From contig NC_049903.1 in assembly GCF_001411555.2 (NCBI RefSeq), forward strand, positions 18,581,234-18,645,233: a stretch of 64,000 bases of DNA, read 5' to 3'. The DNA comes from Juglans regia (lineage: Eukaryota; Streptophyta; Magnoliopsida; Fagales; Juglandaceae). A program made the position numbers and the translations under genes. The notes below the pieces were generated by a model that did no database searches, was not told the DNA's origin, and saw nothing but the letters and a program-made list of their open reading frames with translations. Below are positions 35,918-47,694 of this stretch, piece by piece (positions within the stretch are counted from its first letter, which is position 1; every line of letters begins with the position of its first letter).

Positions 35918-36701
35918 TGATCAATGACCAAGCATGACTACAGTAACATTTCCACAGATTAGTAGAAAATTAATTTGAATTAAATTAGGTCCATTTACCC
36001 TTGAGAGTTCAATAATAATATATGATTGCCCAACCTTAAGAATTGTAAAAATGTAGAACCAAATTTGCTAAAAATATGCGAGAAAATATATTTTTGGGGG
36101 AAAACATTTCGCCATAAAATTCTTACCAAGTGCCGATTATAACCTAGGGTGCAAATCAATCTTCCAATTTTGTTGTGGCAACATGGGTGGACGCTGTAAA
36201 TTAATTTCTTTGGCGTCGACTCGTTAGTACTCCACGGCGAGCATTCAGCTGCGGGTTAGTGTGCTGGGCGAATCTGAGATCGCGGGGGGCTGGGAGAATT
36301 CCGTACAAAGCCTTAACCATTCTCGCCAAACTCATGTAAGTGCGGGGATAATATTATTGCCGCTAATTTCTTCGGCGCATCTAAAATTGTCGAACTTAAA
36401 AACCTCTTCTCGGCCACCAGAATGTTGGCAAGAAGAAAGTGGAGTTATCGGCGATTTCGTCGACTTATGAAGTTTACTTTTGCAGCAGTTACCGATATTG
36501 CCTTTCTCGCTAGGAAGATCGACAAGAAGATGCAAAATTTTTCAGCGGCTCGGTTGTGGCGAAAAACATAGTAGATGTCACACTCGCTTATTGGCGTTTG
36601 GCCTGCATTGTAAAAACCATGGCTTAAAAAGTTTTTCCACGGTTTTGCCTATTTTTGAGGCGAATATTGGTCGCCACAAAAAAATGCTAATTGTTGTAGT
36701 G
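35918..36701. other. Right arm of the outer CACTA, non-coding
   Basis: AT-rich then GC-containing subterminal DNA with GCGGC / CGCCG motifs ending in the outer inverted repeat. The open frame beginning at 36480 is chimeric: its first 74 codons are CACTA terminus and only codons 75-197 are LINE-2 RNase H. Confidence 0.65.
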
Positions 36702-37073
36702 TGGAATGGCAAAGTAACTGCTACCCTAATGTCTGCTCATGATCTCTTTCCTGAACCACTACTGAGTGATGCTTTTGCTGCATTGCAAGCTACAATTTTC
36801 TGCTCAAATCTGAAGCTCCCCAAGATTATATTAGAAGGTGATTCTCTACGTGTGGTCCCGGCCATCAATGAAGTAGAAAACAACTGCATTTCAGTGGGTC
36901 TACTAGCTAGAGATATTAAGATAATTCTAGCTTGCTTTCAAAGCTGGTCCGTGTGCCACATCCCTAAAAACATCAATGTAGTGGCACATTGTCTAGCAAA
37001 GAAGGCCTTGAGTGTCTCTGAGGAGAGCATTTTTGTAAGGGACTATTCCCCTTGTATTCAATACTTTCTATAA
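36702..37073 (+). pseudogene. LINE-2 ORF2: RNase H domain, second part
   Basis: It resumes immediately after the CACTA TSD with NGKVTATLMSAHDLFPEP, SDAFAALQATIFC (Glu replaced by Asp in the usual AEA..AL), LPKIILEGDSLRVVPAI (catalytic Asp), and CHIPKNINVVAHCLAKKALS, matching the C-terminal N..AH.LAK motif. It is open to the stop at 37071-37073. The 3' UTR and A-tail follow (37106-37120). Confidence 0.85.
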
Positions 37074-37120
37074 TTGAGTTATATATGAAAAAGTCCATAT
37101 TTCAAAAAAAAAAAAAAAAT

Positions 37121-37830
37121 GATATTGGGTTAACACAAGTGCCAATTGCCAATAGCCTGTGGGGCACAACACCCACAGACTTCTCTCCCCTAATATATTA
37201 AAAGAAAAACATAAGTTACCAATTCTGATATAATCAAATTTTTTATTTAATTTTTATTCTTTTTAAATTTTGTTTAAATAAAGATGATTTTTCTAATTTA
37301 TTTTTCATTTTTAAAAATTAAAAAGAAAATTCGATACACTTTCGATAAGAAAAAAAAGAGAGGATGCGGAGTAGCAATATCCTACTGGTTTTAATTTCCT
37401 TTTTCAAAATTTCAATGCACATGATGCGTCCTTGACACCCTTATTATGAATTATGAAACATTCTACTTTCAAGTTGTTGTGTAAAATATATTTAGTAAAA
37501 TATTTATATGACATAATTTGATTTGATAGATAAATTTTAAATTTTAAATATTATAAATTAATATCTTACTATTTAAATGATGTAGATAGTGGGCACTACA
37601 CATTGACAAATAAAATAATAGAAAAAACCAGGCTATATAATAGAAAGTCGAATGAAATATTCTAGCCTCCATGTTATTGAGTAAAAATTGTTTTATCAAG
37701 AGAAATGTTTTAGCCACAAAAAGATCCCACAAAAATAAATCTACAAACTGACGTGTCATGATTTGGTATGTTAGATTGTAAAACTATTTTTATTCTAAAA
37801 GTAGATCTAATATATCATATAAACTCATAT
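37121..37830. repeat. Copy B upstream segment 3
   Basis: Collinear with copy A 715-1430 with only scattered differences (shared TATTGGGTTAACACAAGTG and TTTCAAAATTTCAATGCACA). It starts right after the LINE-2 A-tail. Homology stops near 37830; the next 100 bp are unassigned AT-rich DNA. Confidence 0.85.
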
Positions 37831-37927
37831 TAATTTATAAATATACTTTTACAACATCTCTTTATAGCTCATCACTTTGATCAATCAATACATCTAGATT
37901 AGAAAAAAACCACAAAAAATCAACTGA

Positions 37928-39890
37928 CACTACATCAAATTTGACTTTTAGGGACGAATTTATTTAGGGAATAACTAAATTTTGTCCCTAAAAGTAATTT
38001 TTTGAGATGAAATTTAAATTTCATCCAAAAAATCGATGACTTTACAAAACCGTTCCACCGGATAAATATCCGGTCGAACATGATCTTTTGTCACAAATTA
38101 TATCGTCTAAAAAAGTTTTATCCATTCAAATGGAAAAAAAACCCATTCGAACCGAGAAATCATGGTGGAGAAGTAATTTATTTTCTAGTTGAAAGTTCAA
38201 AACCGTTCGAATGGCAATTTTGTTGTTTGAATGGAAAAGATTTGGTGGCAAAATCTAGCGGGAAGGTTTCTAGACCGTTTGAACAGAACATATTTAAATC
38301 GAACATATTCGAACACCACATTTATACATTTGAACGTATAATATTAATCTCTGTACGTAACTCAACATATAAAAAAAATATATCATATATACAAATTCAT
38401 AAATTAATTTTATGTAATTAATTTAAAAATACTTTAATGATTTATTTTATGTTAAAAAGTCTTTTAGTTAAATAAATATTTATCAGCCATACACTACATA
38501 ATATAAACCAATAATTAATCTAGAAAAGACAAACAATATTTAATTCAGAAGAAAAGTAAATTATCAAAACACCATATACTGTCCATAACTATAACAAAAA
38601 ATATATAACTAAAAGATAGAAACTACCATGATGCGAGGTCTCTGCACACATCCTCGACTGTAGCTAATCATCTCTCTACCTGTGTCAATCGAGTACCGAG
38701 CATGACTTGAGTTGCATTACTGGCATGAATCTTTGTACGTAACTGAGAGATGTTAGCATTAATCTTTGTACGTAACTCAGAGATGCTAGTAGTTATCTCT
38801 GTATACAGCTCAGACATGGTAGTATGCACTGCATCGATCACTGCTGATGTGTGTATGCCGATCTCAACACACAATATGTCAACCATCTCCTCACGAGTAG
38901 ATGTGCGTGATGCCTAAGCTTGTGTAGATGTCTCACCAGCTGATGCTCCAAGATCTTTTGGCTATGCATCTCTATGAATATTAGCCCGGTCAGGAACAGG
39001 TCCACGAAAATGATGTCTCGAGTGTCCCGTGCTCCTTGAAAGGGTGGTGTTGTTGATCGGTCTCATCGGCTCTCGTGCACGCTCGGCAACGTCTGGCATG
39101 ACCCTAGAATATAGCAAAAATCAAGTGATCGATGCAGTAGTATATCTGTCATATTGTAACAAGCCTCTGATCGGATCCTCTCAAATATATATCCCAAGAG
39201 ATCGATCGGAATGCCACAAGCAACTCGTACCATAAATTCCACTCGATCCATACCAACATCGGTCTTGTGCTGCCAAGGGTCAATAATGCTCTTCATCCCA
39301 TCATACACTGGAGCATCTGAATCAACAATCTGGTCTCTGACCTCATGATCAACAACTGTATCGACCTCATCTGTGTAAACTGGTCCCTTGCCTGAGCCAT
39401 CTCCGCATCACTTGAAGGATCAGACTCTCTAAGCAGCAGGTTCAGATAGGCATCAACCACCCTAGGAATATTGAGATACTCAGTGAGTCCATCTGCTGAA
39501 AATATAACAGGAGCTCTCCGAACACAGATCTTGTAGACTCCTCCATCATCTGGGCTGGCACCACAGAGCTCTTTATGAAACTCAACAACGATGTCAATAT
39601 AGGAAATGAGCTCCATTCCTTCTTCTCGCTGATCTAGGATTCGTGCCCAGCCATGATCATTGAAAACTGATGGGAGGGAATGATCCTCCCATATAAGAGT
39701 CACAAAATCAGACAGTTTTACCTACCGATCTAGTAAAGTAGTCCACTCTTGAACTGTTTGGATGGAAGGTTTTCCTGATTTGTCACATTTACGGCCTTTA
39801 TAAGACATTATTATGAACCTAAAATTTAAAAAATAAAATAAATATTCAACATTAGTGATAAAATTACTGGAAAATTACTGTACTAAAAAG
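37928..39890 (-). mobile_element. Decayed CACTA-like or other DNA transposon remnant
   Basis: It starts with CACTACATCAAATTTGAC and an internal inverted pair (TTTTAGGGACGAA ... TTTGTCCCTAAAAG), as in CACTA subterminal regions. 38050-38350 has repeated TTCGAACGG-type motifs. The minus strand then encodes a plant transposon-protein relic (38668-39808). I found no matching right terminus, so the boundary and class are tentative. Confidence 0.45.
38668..39808 (-). pseudogene. Putative plant transposon protein relic
   Basis: Starting at the ATG at 39808, the minus strand reads MSYKGRKCDKSGKPSIQ..., one stop, then 39703-39293 with HGWARILDQREEGMELISYI, VVEFHKELCGASPDDGGVYK and VRRAPVIFSADGLTEYLNIP. 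This order (FYxxL, then VRGxxVxFSxxxLxxxLxIP) is like the 'putative plant transposon protein' domain of many plant genomes, from memory. 39308-39063 continues the protein in another frame (PWQHKTDVGMDRVEFMVRVA, GIPIDLLGYIFERI), and 38886-38668 is a coiled-coil-like tail with repeated ISELRTKI. Frameshifts and stops separate the pieces. Confidence 0.5.
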
Positions 39891-42399
39891 TCATGACTGT
39901 CATGTATTTTTACAACGTATCTTGCCTGTTAGTATCAGTGGGTTTTGACAAGAGATGTGTGGGTTGCGTTAATTGATTTGGGTGTATTTTTTTAAAGATT
40001 TATATGCTAGAACGTTGAATGTAGAAGGTTTGGATCGTATAGAACGATAAATTGCTATGGGGGGAGGGACATGCATAAAAACTAAAATGAGTCGAAGACT
40101 CGTAAGCATTACTTCATACAGTTAAAATATAACACAGGTTTTTATTCATGCATTCATCATTCATACATACTATTATGTGCATGCTTACGTACATACGTGC
40201 GTTCATTTGAAAACGTCACTGGACAGGGTTTTGCTTTAAAGGGCTTTCTTTTCGTAAACGTTTCTCCCATCAATGCCTTCATTTCTTAAATAATATGTGC
40301 ACTCATGCATTCATGCATTCATACATTCATGCGTACATACATTCTTCTTATCACTTTCATAGGCCAGTACACATTGTTACACCCTGTGTATTAGGATTAG
40401 CGATCTTCCTTTGGACCCAGACTCCGCCCGTGGCCATGGGTTGGGAGTCCCTTTTCAGTCAGGGGTAGTGATGGGTGCACTACAAGTACTACTTACCCAG
40501 CATTGCAATCTTCCTATTCATTGGTACCATTTTCATTCATGTGGTTGTTACGTATCTTCATACATTTCATGTTTTCATGTCTTTCTTGCTTTTCATTCAT
40601 TCATTCATGTCAGCTCGAAAGACCTGGAGCTTTCATTCAGTTCTTTCTTTCATTTAACATTCCTTTCATGAGAAAACATTCATTTTAATGAGAAAACATC
40701 GTTTCATGAGAAAAACATCGTTTGAGAAAACACCGAAAATCGTCTTTCCTTTTTCAGTTCATTTCAGCTCTATCCTTCATTTAACAGTTCTTTCATGGAA
40801 AACGTCATTTAAGAACATACATGGGCTTAAACATCAGCTTTCATGGCATCCATAAGCATCACCTTAAATGTCTTCTTTCATGGCGTCCATGAGCATCACC
40901 TCGTGGCACACATGAAAGCATCGGTTCGTAGGATCCATAAAAGCATCCGTTTTCATGCATTTCATGCATTTTCATCAGTTCGTGGATTTTCTAGAAAATA
41001 CATACAATAGATACAGTGTCTAGTCATCCATTCGCATGCGTATAATTAATACTTTGGGTGTGTAAAACATGGGCTGCCAAGGAGGGGCCGTACATACTTA
41101 TACCTTTGAACACTTAGCATTTTCTTTCGTAAAGCATCTTTCATTTCTTAAAAGAAAAGCTTTCGTTTTCATTTCTTTTATTTAAGAAAACTCTAGAAGA
41201 GTATGGATGTAACACTTACCTGGACTCCATGCTACTTTCATGTCATGCAGTCCATTCATGTTCTCGTCAGATGGCAACCTACATGCATACACATAACCTT
41301 AACGTCATTCTCTATCTAATGCATAAGTAACTAGAAATAGAACTATGCTTCACTTGGAACACTCCTTCTATCCCGTGCTCTTACGTGCCCTTTATTATGA
41401 CAAGACCTTCGGGGACCCATTACGATCACCACATCTTCCAATGCAAGGTCTTGCCTCGAGTGCTCATCCACTAAAGCGAACGTATGATTCACCTTAGGGT
41501 TAAGACACTTGGACCTTCGTCTTACTCATCTCATTAACCACGTTCTGATGCATGACTCAGACCGACTAAGTCACACATCCCATCCTTAGACAGTACACCC
41601 GTCACTATCATCATGCACCTTAGCCCATACTAATCCTCATTCCCATCCATACAAGTCACACGGCTCTAAGCCAACTCTGAGGCTTAAGCACTGTGCAACT
41701 ATGCTTAGGATAGATTACCCATTACATATGGTGAATCTGTCCGACACGTGTCTCACCAGATTACACATGTACCTTACCCCTTTATCACCTAAGATCAACA
41801 TATAACACGTTGATCACCTGCTTGTAGGGACTAGGGTCATACTCTGATACCAACCTTCTCTTAACCCTGTTAGCATGACTCCTCGTGCTATCCGTCCCTT
41901 TTGACAGTTCATCCCAACATTTAACTTGACAAGACTCCATTCACAATTACGCCTTATGTCACATCATACAGCTCGAGACCATTCCCAAGCTACACCGTGA
42001 CCTTGTCGCGTCACCTAACATTCTGCTACTTCAACTCCTAACTCATCACTAGTATGGTTCCTCACGTACTCCCGTCACATCGTGACATCTCGTCACATTC
42101 TTGTTATGCTATTCCTACACTCTAACACTTCACCCATCATAAGCATGACTGCCAATAACCACGTCACTTCGTGACGTTGCCCAGTCATGCTTCCGCTGTG
42201 TACGCTTACACTTGTTCTGCAACTTCACGCATATTCCTAGCCATAAGTCCATCACGGTGACACTTGTCACCTCAGACTACAGGCTATGCCATAACTATTT
42301 CGAGACACTGTTCCACAATTCCCGACACTATCCATCACATTCCACGCCTATCAATCACACAACCATCCTTATCTCTGCGACACGGCACACGGTGTATCG

Positions 42400-43660
42400 C
42401 TGCACCTCATGGGGTCACTCCATGCATACTCCCTTCTCACATGCTACGCGACATCACCACTATGGCGTACATGCCATATGGTGCATCACTCCGTCATACG
42501 GAGTACATTTTGCGTGTACTCCATTCATACACACCACGCCACATCACCACAATAGCATAACCGCCACATGGTGCATCACTCCACCATACGGAGTACATTC
42601 CACATGTACTCCCTTCACACATGCTACGACCCATCACCATTATGGCATACCCACCATATGGTGCATCACTCAACTACATGGAGTACACTCCACGTGTACT
42701 CCCTTTATACACCACGCCACATCACCATTATGGCTTACCCACCATATGGTGCATCACTCAACTACATGGAGTACACTCCACGTGTACTCCCTTTATACAC
42801 CACTCCACATCACCATTATGGCATACCTGCCATATGGTGCATCACTCCACCACATGGAGTACACTCCACGTGTACTCCCTTCACACATGCTACGACCCAT
42901 CACCATTATGGCATACCCACCATATGGTGCATCACTCAACTACATGGAGTACACTCCACGTGTACTCCCTTTATACACCACGCCACATCACCATTATGGC
43001 TTACCGGCCATATGGTGCATCGCTCCACCATATGGAGTACATTCCACGTGTACTCCCTTCATACACACCACGCCACATCACCATTATGACATATCTGCCA
43101 CATAGTGCATTACTCCACCATATGAAGTACATTCCACATGTACTCCCTTCATACATCACGCCACATCACCATTATGGTATACCCTCCATATGGTGCATTA
43201 CTCCACCACATGGTGTACATTCCGCATGTGCTCCCCTCATACACACCACGCCACATCACCAATATGGCATACCTGCCATTTGGTGCATCACTCTACCACA
43301 TGGGTACACTCCACGTGTACTCCATTCACACACGTTACACCACATCACCATTATGACATACTCGCCATATGGTGCATCATTCCACCATATGGAGTACACT
43401 CCACGTGTACTCCCTTCACACATGCTATGACCCATCACCACTATGGCGCACATGCCATATGGTGCATCAATCCACCACATGGAGTATGAACCGCATGTAC
43501 TCCCTTCACACACACCATGCCACACAGAGTACACTCCACGTGTACTCTTCCCATTCACAATACGCTAGGAGGATATATTTTACACATACTCTCCTTATCC
43601 CACACTACGCCACACATAGAGTACACTCAACGTGTACTGTTCTCATTCCACATGCCATGT
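42400..43660. repeat. Minisatellite, 88-90-bp unit, about 13 copies
   Basis: The landmark CACCATTATGGC recurs at 42635, 42723, 42811, 42901, 42989, 43079, 43167, 43257, 43346 and 43436, i.e. spacings 88, 88, 90, 88, 90, 88, 90, 89 and 90. Each unit also has CATATGGTGCATCACTC, a GGAGTACACTCCACGTGTAC palindrome-rich core and a CACGCCACAT box. Degenerate units flank it to about 42400 and 43660. Long open frames here (for example + 42212-43105, + 42621-43430) exist in all three frames because the unit has no stops. Confidence 0.95.
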
Positions 43661-45660
43661 CACCAATATATCACATACTCCACAACCACACTACACAGCA
43701 CAGTCCACCAAACTTCACAGCACACTTCCCAACTACGCTCCACACTTCACTACACAGAATGTCCAATACTTCACTACATAGAACATCCCACCACAACGAA
43801 CTACACAATACTAATAGCACAGTTTACAACCTAATCAACTAATCAACATCTAACATAAATACGAGGGATAGAGGGTTATACCATCAACGGGATAACCCAT
43901 GCGTTACTCATTGAATGTCACCGCTAATGGCATTGGAAGGAACGTATGTGGTGGCTATACAGCGTACGGTGACTGTTTGGGCTTTTGGATAGCTAGGTGG
44001 GGTCTTGGAAGCGCTTGTGGTGTACTTGTGATGGTGGCAAAGAGCGTAACACGGCAGATCTAGTCGTGAACAGTGGCAGTAGCCACGCGCAGTGGCTGTC
44101 CATCACGTGCAGTGGCTACCCACCACATAAAGTGGTGGTTCGGGCTTAGGGTTGGACCAAGGGAGGTCAAGGAAGGCTGCTGGTGGTCTTCGTGGCAGCT
44201 AGGGTGGCGGAGTTCGGTGGAGCCTTGGGTTTCCAAGGGGAACCCGTGTGCCTCAATGCATGGAAATGGGAGAGGAAGGCTTGGCTAGTCATGGCTGGCC
44301 ATGGAGGAGCTGATGGGGTGCTGGTGGAGCTCATGGTGGCACTGGGGTGGTGCCACGGTGGCCCATGATGGCGGATCCAGCTTGGGAAGGAGGGACAGTC
44401 TGTGGGAGAGTAAGGGAGAGTGTGCATACATGGGTGGCACATCGGGGCCAAGGGTGGTTAGGATGGGTTGGTGGTGGCCTGAGGATGCCGAAGAGGGTGG
44501 TCACACGCCGTGGGTGTTGACGTACGGTGGTGGAGGGATGAGAACCCGTGCGTTGGAGAGGGGAGAAGCCCGTACGGTGGAGGGAGGCTATAGGCCTCGG
44601 GTCACAAGGAGGAGGAAGGGGGAGGGAAGGGTGAGTTCATGGTGGTGGTTGATGGCCCTGGAGGTCGCGTACGGTGGCGTTAGAAGCTACGCACTGTGAA
44701 GCCGTGCTTGGGTCTCTATGTGCGTGCGACGGGGAAGGTGGCTGCAAGGTGGAGGCCAAGCTCACTGGAGGGTGATGGCCGGTGGGAGTAGTAGCTACCG
44801 TGGAGGTGGTGGCTGGAGGGCGGCGCACGGCGGTGCAGTGAGCACCGAGCTCATTTGGGCTGTGCACTGTCGAGGGAGAGGATGAGGGAGCGTGGGAGAG
44901 AGACGCCGGTATGGGTGAGCTCATCGGAGGGAGGTGGAGCTAGTGGTGGCAGCAGTGAGGGCTGCCGACACACGGCAACATTGGGCTGAGGCGTGGAGCA
45001 TTCGGCATGGGGGTGAGCAGCGTACTGCGTACGCTTAAGGGAGAGAGCTGGGGGAAAAGTGAGGAAGAAAGAGAGGGGTCTGGGTATTTAACTCAGTCCC
45101 TTCGTCTAGGGATCCTCAAAACGATTTAATGATGGAGGATTAAAACACCGATTTGAAAATGTATAAACATTAACTTAATTAAAAGCACTTAGATGAATTA
45201 AGGTAGAATATTATTTTAAACTATCTTTAGTTTATAAAATAATATTCCTTCATCATTAATAAAATGATGAAGTCTCACTTAACATATTTAAGAGAATAAA
45301 ACCATTTAATTAATAAAATTTTTCAACATAATTTAAATCCCATAATATCTTAAAATAGTTGAAATCATTTTAATAATAATATTAAAATGATTTTTGACAA
45401 TTATAATATTTTTGGAGCTCTTCAAGAATATTATAAGTATCGTATTTAAGATCAATCTTAATTTAATAACACTGGAAATACTCCTTATAAATATTTCCAG
45501 CATATTTAAAACATTGGGTGTGCCCTAGAAGCCATAAGATATCTTTTGAAACACGTCATCATGGTTCGACACACATGATGAGTCTCACAGTCGCTAGATA
45601 GAAGGGGTAGACAATTTACATAATCTCTGCCCTCAGGATTTGCTTACGTCATGAAGAAGG

Positions 45661-45721
45661 AACGTACGTAAGAAAGAGAGAAGCGTACGTAAGAAGGAAG
45701 AAGCGTACGTAAGAAGGAAGG
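45661..45721. repeat. Short tandem repeat (about 20-23 bp, three copies) at LTR end
   Basis: Three copies of a CGTACGTAAGAAGGAAG-like unit. They lie just inside the LTR-like terminus at 45735. Confidence 0.8.
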
Positions 45722-45736
45722 AGCAGAGTATTACAA

Positions 45737-46124
45737 CCAGTTTCTGCATTGTCCCACTACAGTTCATATGACAGCAACAAAAAGGGTGTTAAGATATCTT
45801 AAAGGCACATTGGATTATGGATTGTGGTTCTCCTCAGGTCCTCTACAGTTAAATGCCTACTGTGATTCTGACTGGGTTGGTGATCCTACTGAAAGGAGGT
45901 CTACAAGTGGCTATGGAATTTTTCTAGGTAATTGCTTAATTTCCTGGCAAGCCAAGAAACAACCTGTAGTTTCAAGGTACAGTACAAAAGCAAAGTACCG
46001 AGCAATGGCCATATGTACTGCTGAGTTATTTTGGATACGCATGTTGATCAGAGAACTTCAATGTCCACTAGTAACATCTCCACAATTATGGTGTGATAAT
46101 ATGGGAGCCATTGCACTTGCATCT
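45737..46124 (+). pseudogene. Ty1/copia RNase H domain, first part
   Basis: It reads CPTTVHMTATKRVLRYLKGT, YCDSDWVGDPTERRSTSGY, CLISWQAKKQPVVSRYSTKA and LWCDNMGAIALAS. These are the classic copia RT-to-RNase H connection and RNase H core with the Asp of YCDSDW; the family Glu of STAEAEY is Lys here (STKAKY). Upstream RT, integrase and gag are missing because the LTR-like block ends right at 45735. It is interrupted by the solo LTR and continues at 47486. Confidence 0.9.
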
Positions 46125-47480
46125 TGATTACGCCCAAAGAATAATGCAGTAGTTGTAGCACAGCTTTAGAGTGTTGATTCCACAGAGAGACAAATTAAAA
46201 GAATTGTAGAAGGAACAAAGAAACTAAAGAAAGAGATTAAATGATTAATAGAGAAGAAAGATGAATTTTAAATGCAAATTAAAGTGAAGCAAAGTGACTA
46301 ACGGAAAAAGTACTCAAATTTGACATACAATAAAGCGTCGGGAATCTCTTGCACAAATCTGGTATTTTAATTATTTTTAATTCATTGAATAACTCAATTG
46401 GGAACTCAATTCTCAAAATTTCCAATCGGAATGTATAGATCTATAAACCAAGATTAAACCAAATGTAACCCTATGAAAAATCATTCACCATTTTTAAAAT
46501 ACTTAAATTATTATCACTATTGAGAAAATCCAGCGACGACAATATACTCAGAAAATGATATTGCAGCAAAGAATTAAATCAATATAGAAAGATAATTGCT
46601 CCAAACATAATCAAAAAGCCAATCCATTCAATAGAAAAAGCATGATTGAATCCATAAATAGAATAGATTCTATTATTATTTGGAGAAAAAAACATTAACG
46701 ATGAATTGAGAATGATAAAACAAAAGAGTTTTAGTAATTGAAAATCAAATGTGCAAGTTCATCCCTAGCCCTACTTGAGAATTTAGTTACCATAAATATA
46801 ATGGACAACAATAATCTCAAGAGAAAAATAAAGCAAGCGGTGGCCATGGAAATTAAGTTTAGATCTTCCTCCTTCAAACTAAGCCGTCTCCCCTCTTCTT
46901 CACCTTCCAATTTCGTGCTAATGATGTGCTTAAATAGGGGTAGGAAAGAAACCCTAATGTCTTCATATTCCCGTACACAAAATCGCCTAAATTTTAGGAC
47001 TCAACTTGGCAGCCGCATACGCGCTTCAAGAGTTTGAATTTGGAAATCCTTATTAGAGACAACTTTGTAGCCCTTTAAGATTGATTTCCAACACATTAAG
47101 AATCGCACCAATCCGATATTTGAGCGAAAAGTGATAATTAAAATAATAAAGTGTGTCCATTCTATCTCCTAACGCATTTTGGATTCTGATCCGAATTACT
47201 CTCAAACCCATCATTATTCTTATTTGAAGAGTCCTACACTCATTGAAAGTTCTCAGGTTGTTCCAACGTCTTGCCCACTTGAAAGTCCTTTGAATTTGAA
47301 TGGGTTTGGACTTGCTCTTTTATAGACTCTAAAATTAAACATAAAAATCTACTTAGGAGTCTCCTAAAGTAAATAGAAACTCAATTCAAGAATACACATT
47401 AATTTCAATGATTTCTATTAACATTTTAGCATTTTAGTCCAATAATAGGGTATTTAGAGTGTACTTTCGTACACTCATCA
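46125..47480. mobile_element. Solo LTR (1356 bp) with 5-bp TSD CATCT inside the copia RNase H
   Basis: It begins TGATTACGCCCAAAG and ends GTACACTCATCA. CATCT flanks both sides (46120-46124 and 47481-47485), and the copia reading frame continues across after removing one TSD. On the minus strand it would start TGATGAGTGTACG, which may be the true 5' end. No coding capacity. Confidence 0.92.
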
Positions 47481-47485
47481 CATCT

Positions 47486-47694
47486 AATCCTATTTTTCAT
47501 GCTAGAACAAAACATGTGGAAGTAGATTATCATTTTATTAGAGAAAAAGTGTTGAACAAAGACATTATTATTCACTACATCGCAACTGCAGATCAATGTG
47601 CAGATATTTGTACCAAGGGTTTGACTGCTCCTCGATTTCTAGAACTCAGAGATAAAGTCATGGTCATTAATCCTCCCATAAGTTTGAAAGGGGA
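47486..47694 (+). pseudogene. Ty1/copia RNase H domain, C-terminal part
   Basis: It reads NPIFHARTKHVEVDYHFIRE, then IATADQCADICTKGLTAPRF, the invariant end of copia RNase H (H.R.KHI..D.HF.RE ... Q.AD..TK.L). The reading is open into the LTR (to a stop at about 47764). A polypurine tract GAAAGGGGA sits at 47686-47694, just before the LTR. Confidence 0.9.

Larger units (their letters stand above)
24028..36701 (+). mobile_element. Outer CACTA transposon (12.7 kb), TNPA-bearing, with nested insertions
   Basis: The left end is CACTATAACAATTAGC and the right end is GCTAATTGTTGTAGTG, its inverted match with one difference. Flanking triplets are TGC (24025-24027) and TGG (36702-36704). LINE-2 RNase H reads across the two flanks as Asp-Trp-Asn-Gly when one TGG is kept, so TGG was probably the original target and TGC its mutated copy. 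Subterminal regions (24040-24480 and 35918-36690) are rich in short GC-containing motifs such as TTGCGGCG and TCGCCGCAA. It carries a TNPA-like gene but I see no TNPD/TNP2 transposase, so it is probably non-autonomous. Confidence 0.85.
13461..37120 (+). mobile_element. LINE-2: L1-type retrotransposon broken by three nested insertions
   Basis: The pieces in order are: 5' region and ORF1 start (13461-13871), ORF1 remainder and endonuclease (16894-18996), RT, zf-RVT and start of RNase H (about 21360-24027), and the end of RNase H with an A-tail (36702-37120). The A-tract is at about 37106-37120; copy-A-like host sequence (TATTGGGTTAACACAAGTG) resumes right after it. The 5' edge is approximate. 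Insertions are the solo LTR 13872-16893, the LTR fragment 18997-21373 and the CACTA 24028-36701. Without them the LINE is about 5.6 kb. Confidence 0.8.
39890..45735 (-). mobile_element. Very long LTR-like gypsy sequence containing a minisatellite
   Basis: The right end GCAGAGTATTACA abuts a copia RNase H remnant exactly where its reading begins; on the minus strand this is a TGTAATACTC LTR start. The internal layout parallels the other TGTAAC LTRs: a CCCGTGGCCATGGG block near 40428, a CTTACCTGGACTCC block near 41215 (compare CTTACCTGAACTTC in the others), then a G-rich zone (43900-45110). The left edge is not clear and is set approximately. No gag or pol. Multiple open frames at 44073-44924 are on both strands of a G/C-skewed region and are not supported as genes. 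Confidence 0.5.

Noticed and set aside
42212..43430. Long overlapping plus-strand ORFs (297, 269 and 173 codons)
   Set aside because: They lie in the 88-90-bp minisatellite; the same peptide motifs appear in all three frames and shift between frames as unit length changes, so openness is due to stop-free repeats.
44073..44924. Several 61-132-codon ORFs on both strands
   Set aside because: G/C-skewed LTR-like region; reading frames overlap on opposite strands with no domain or splice support.
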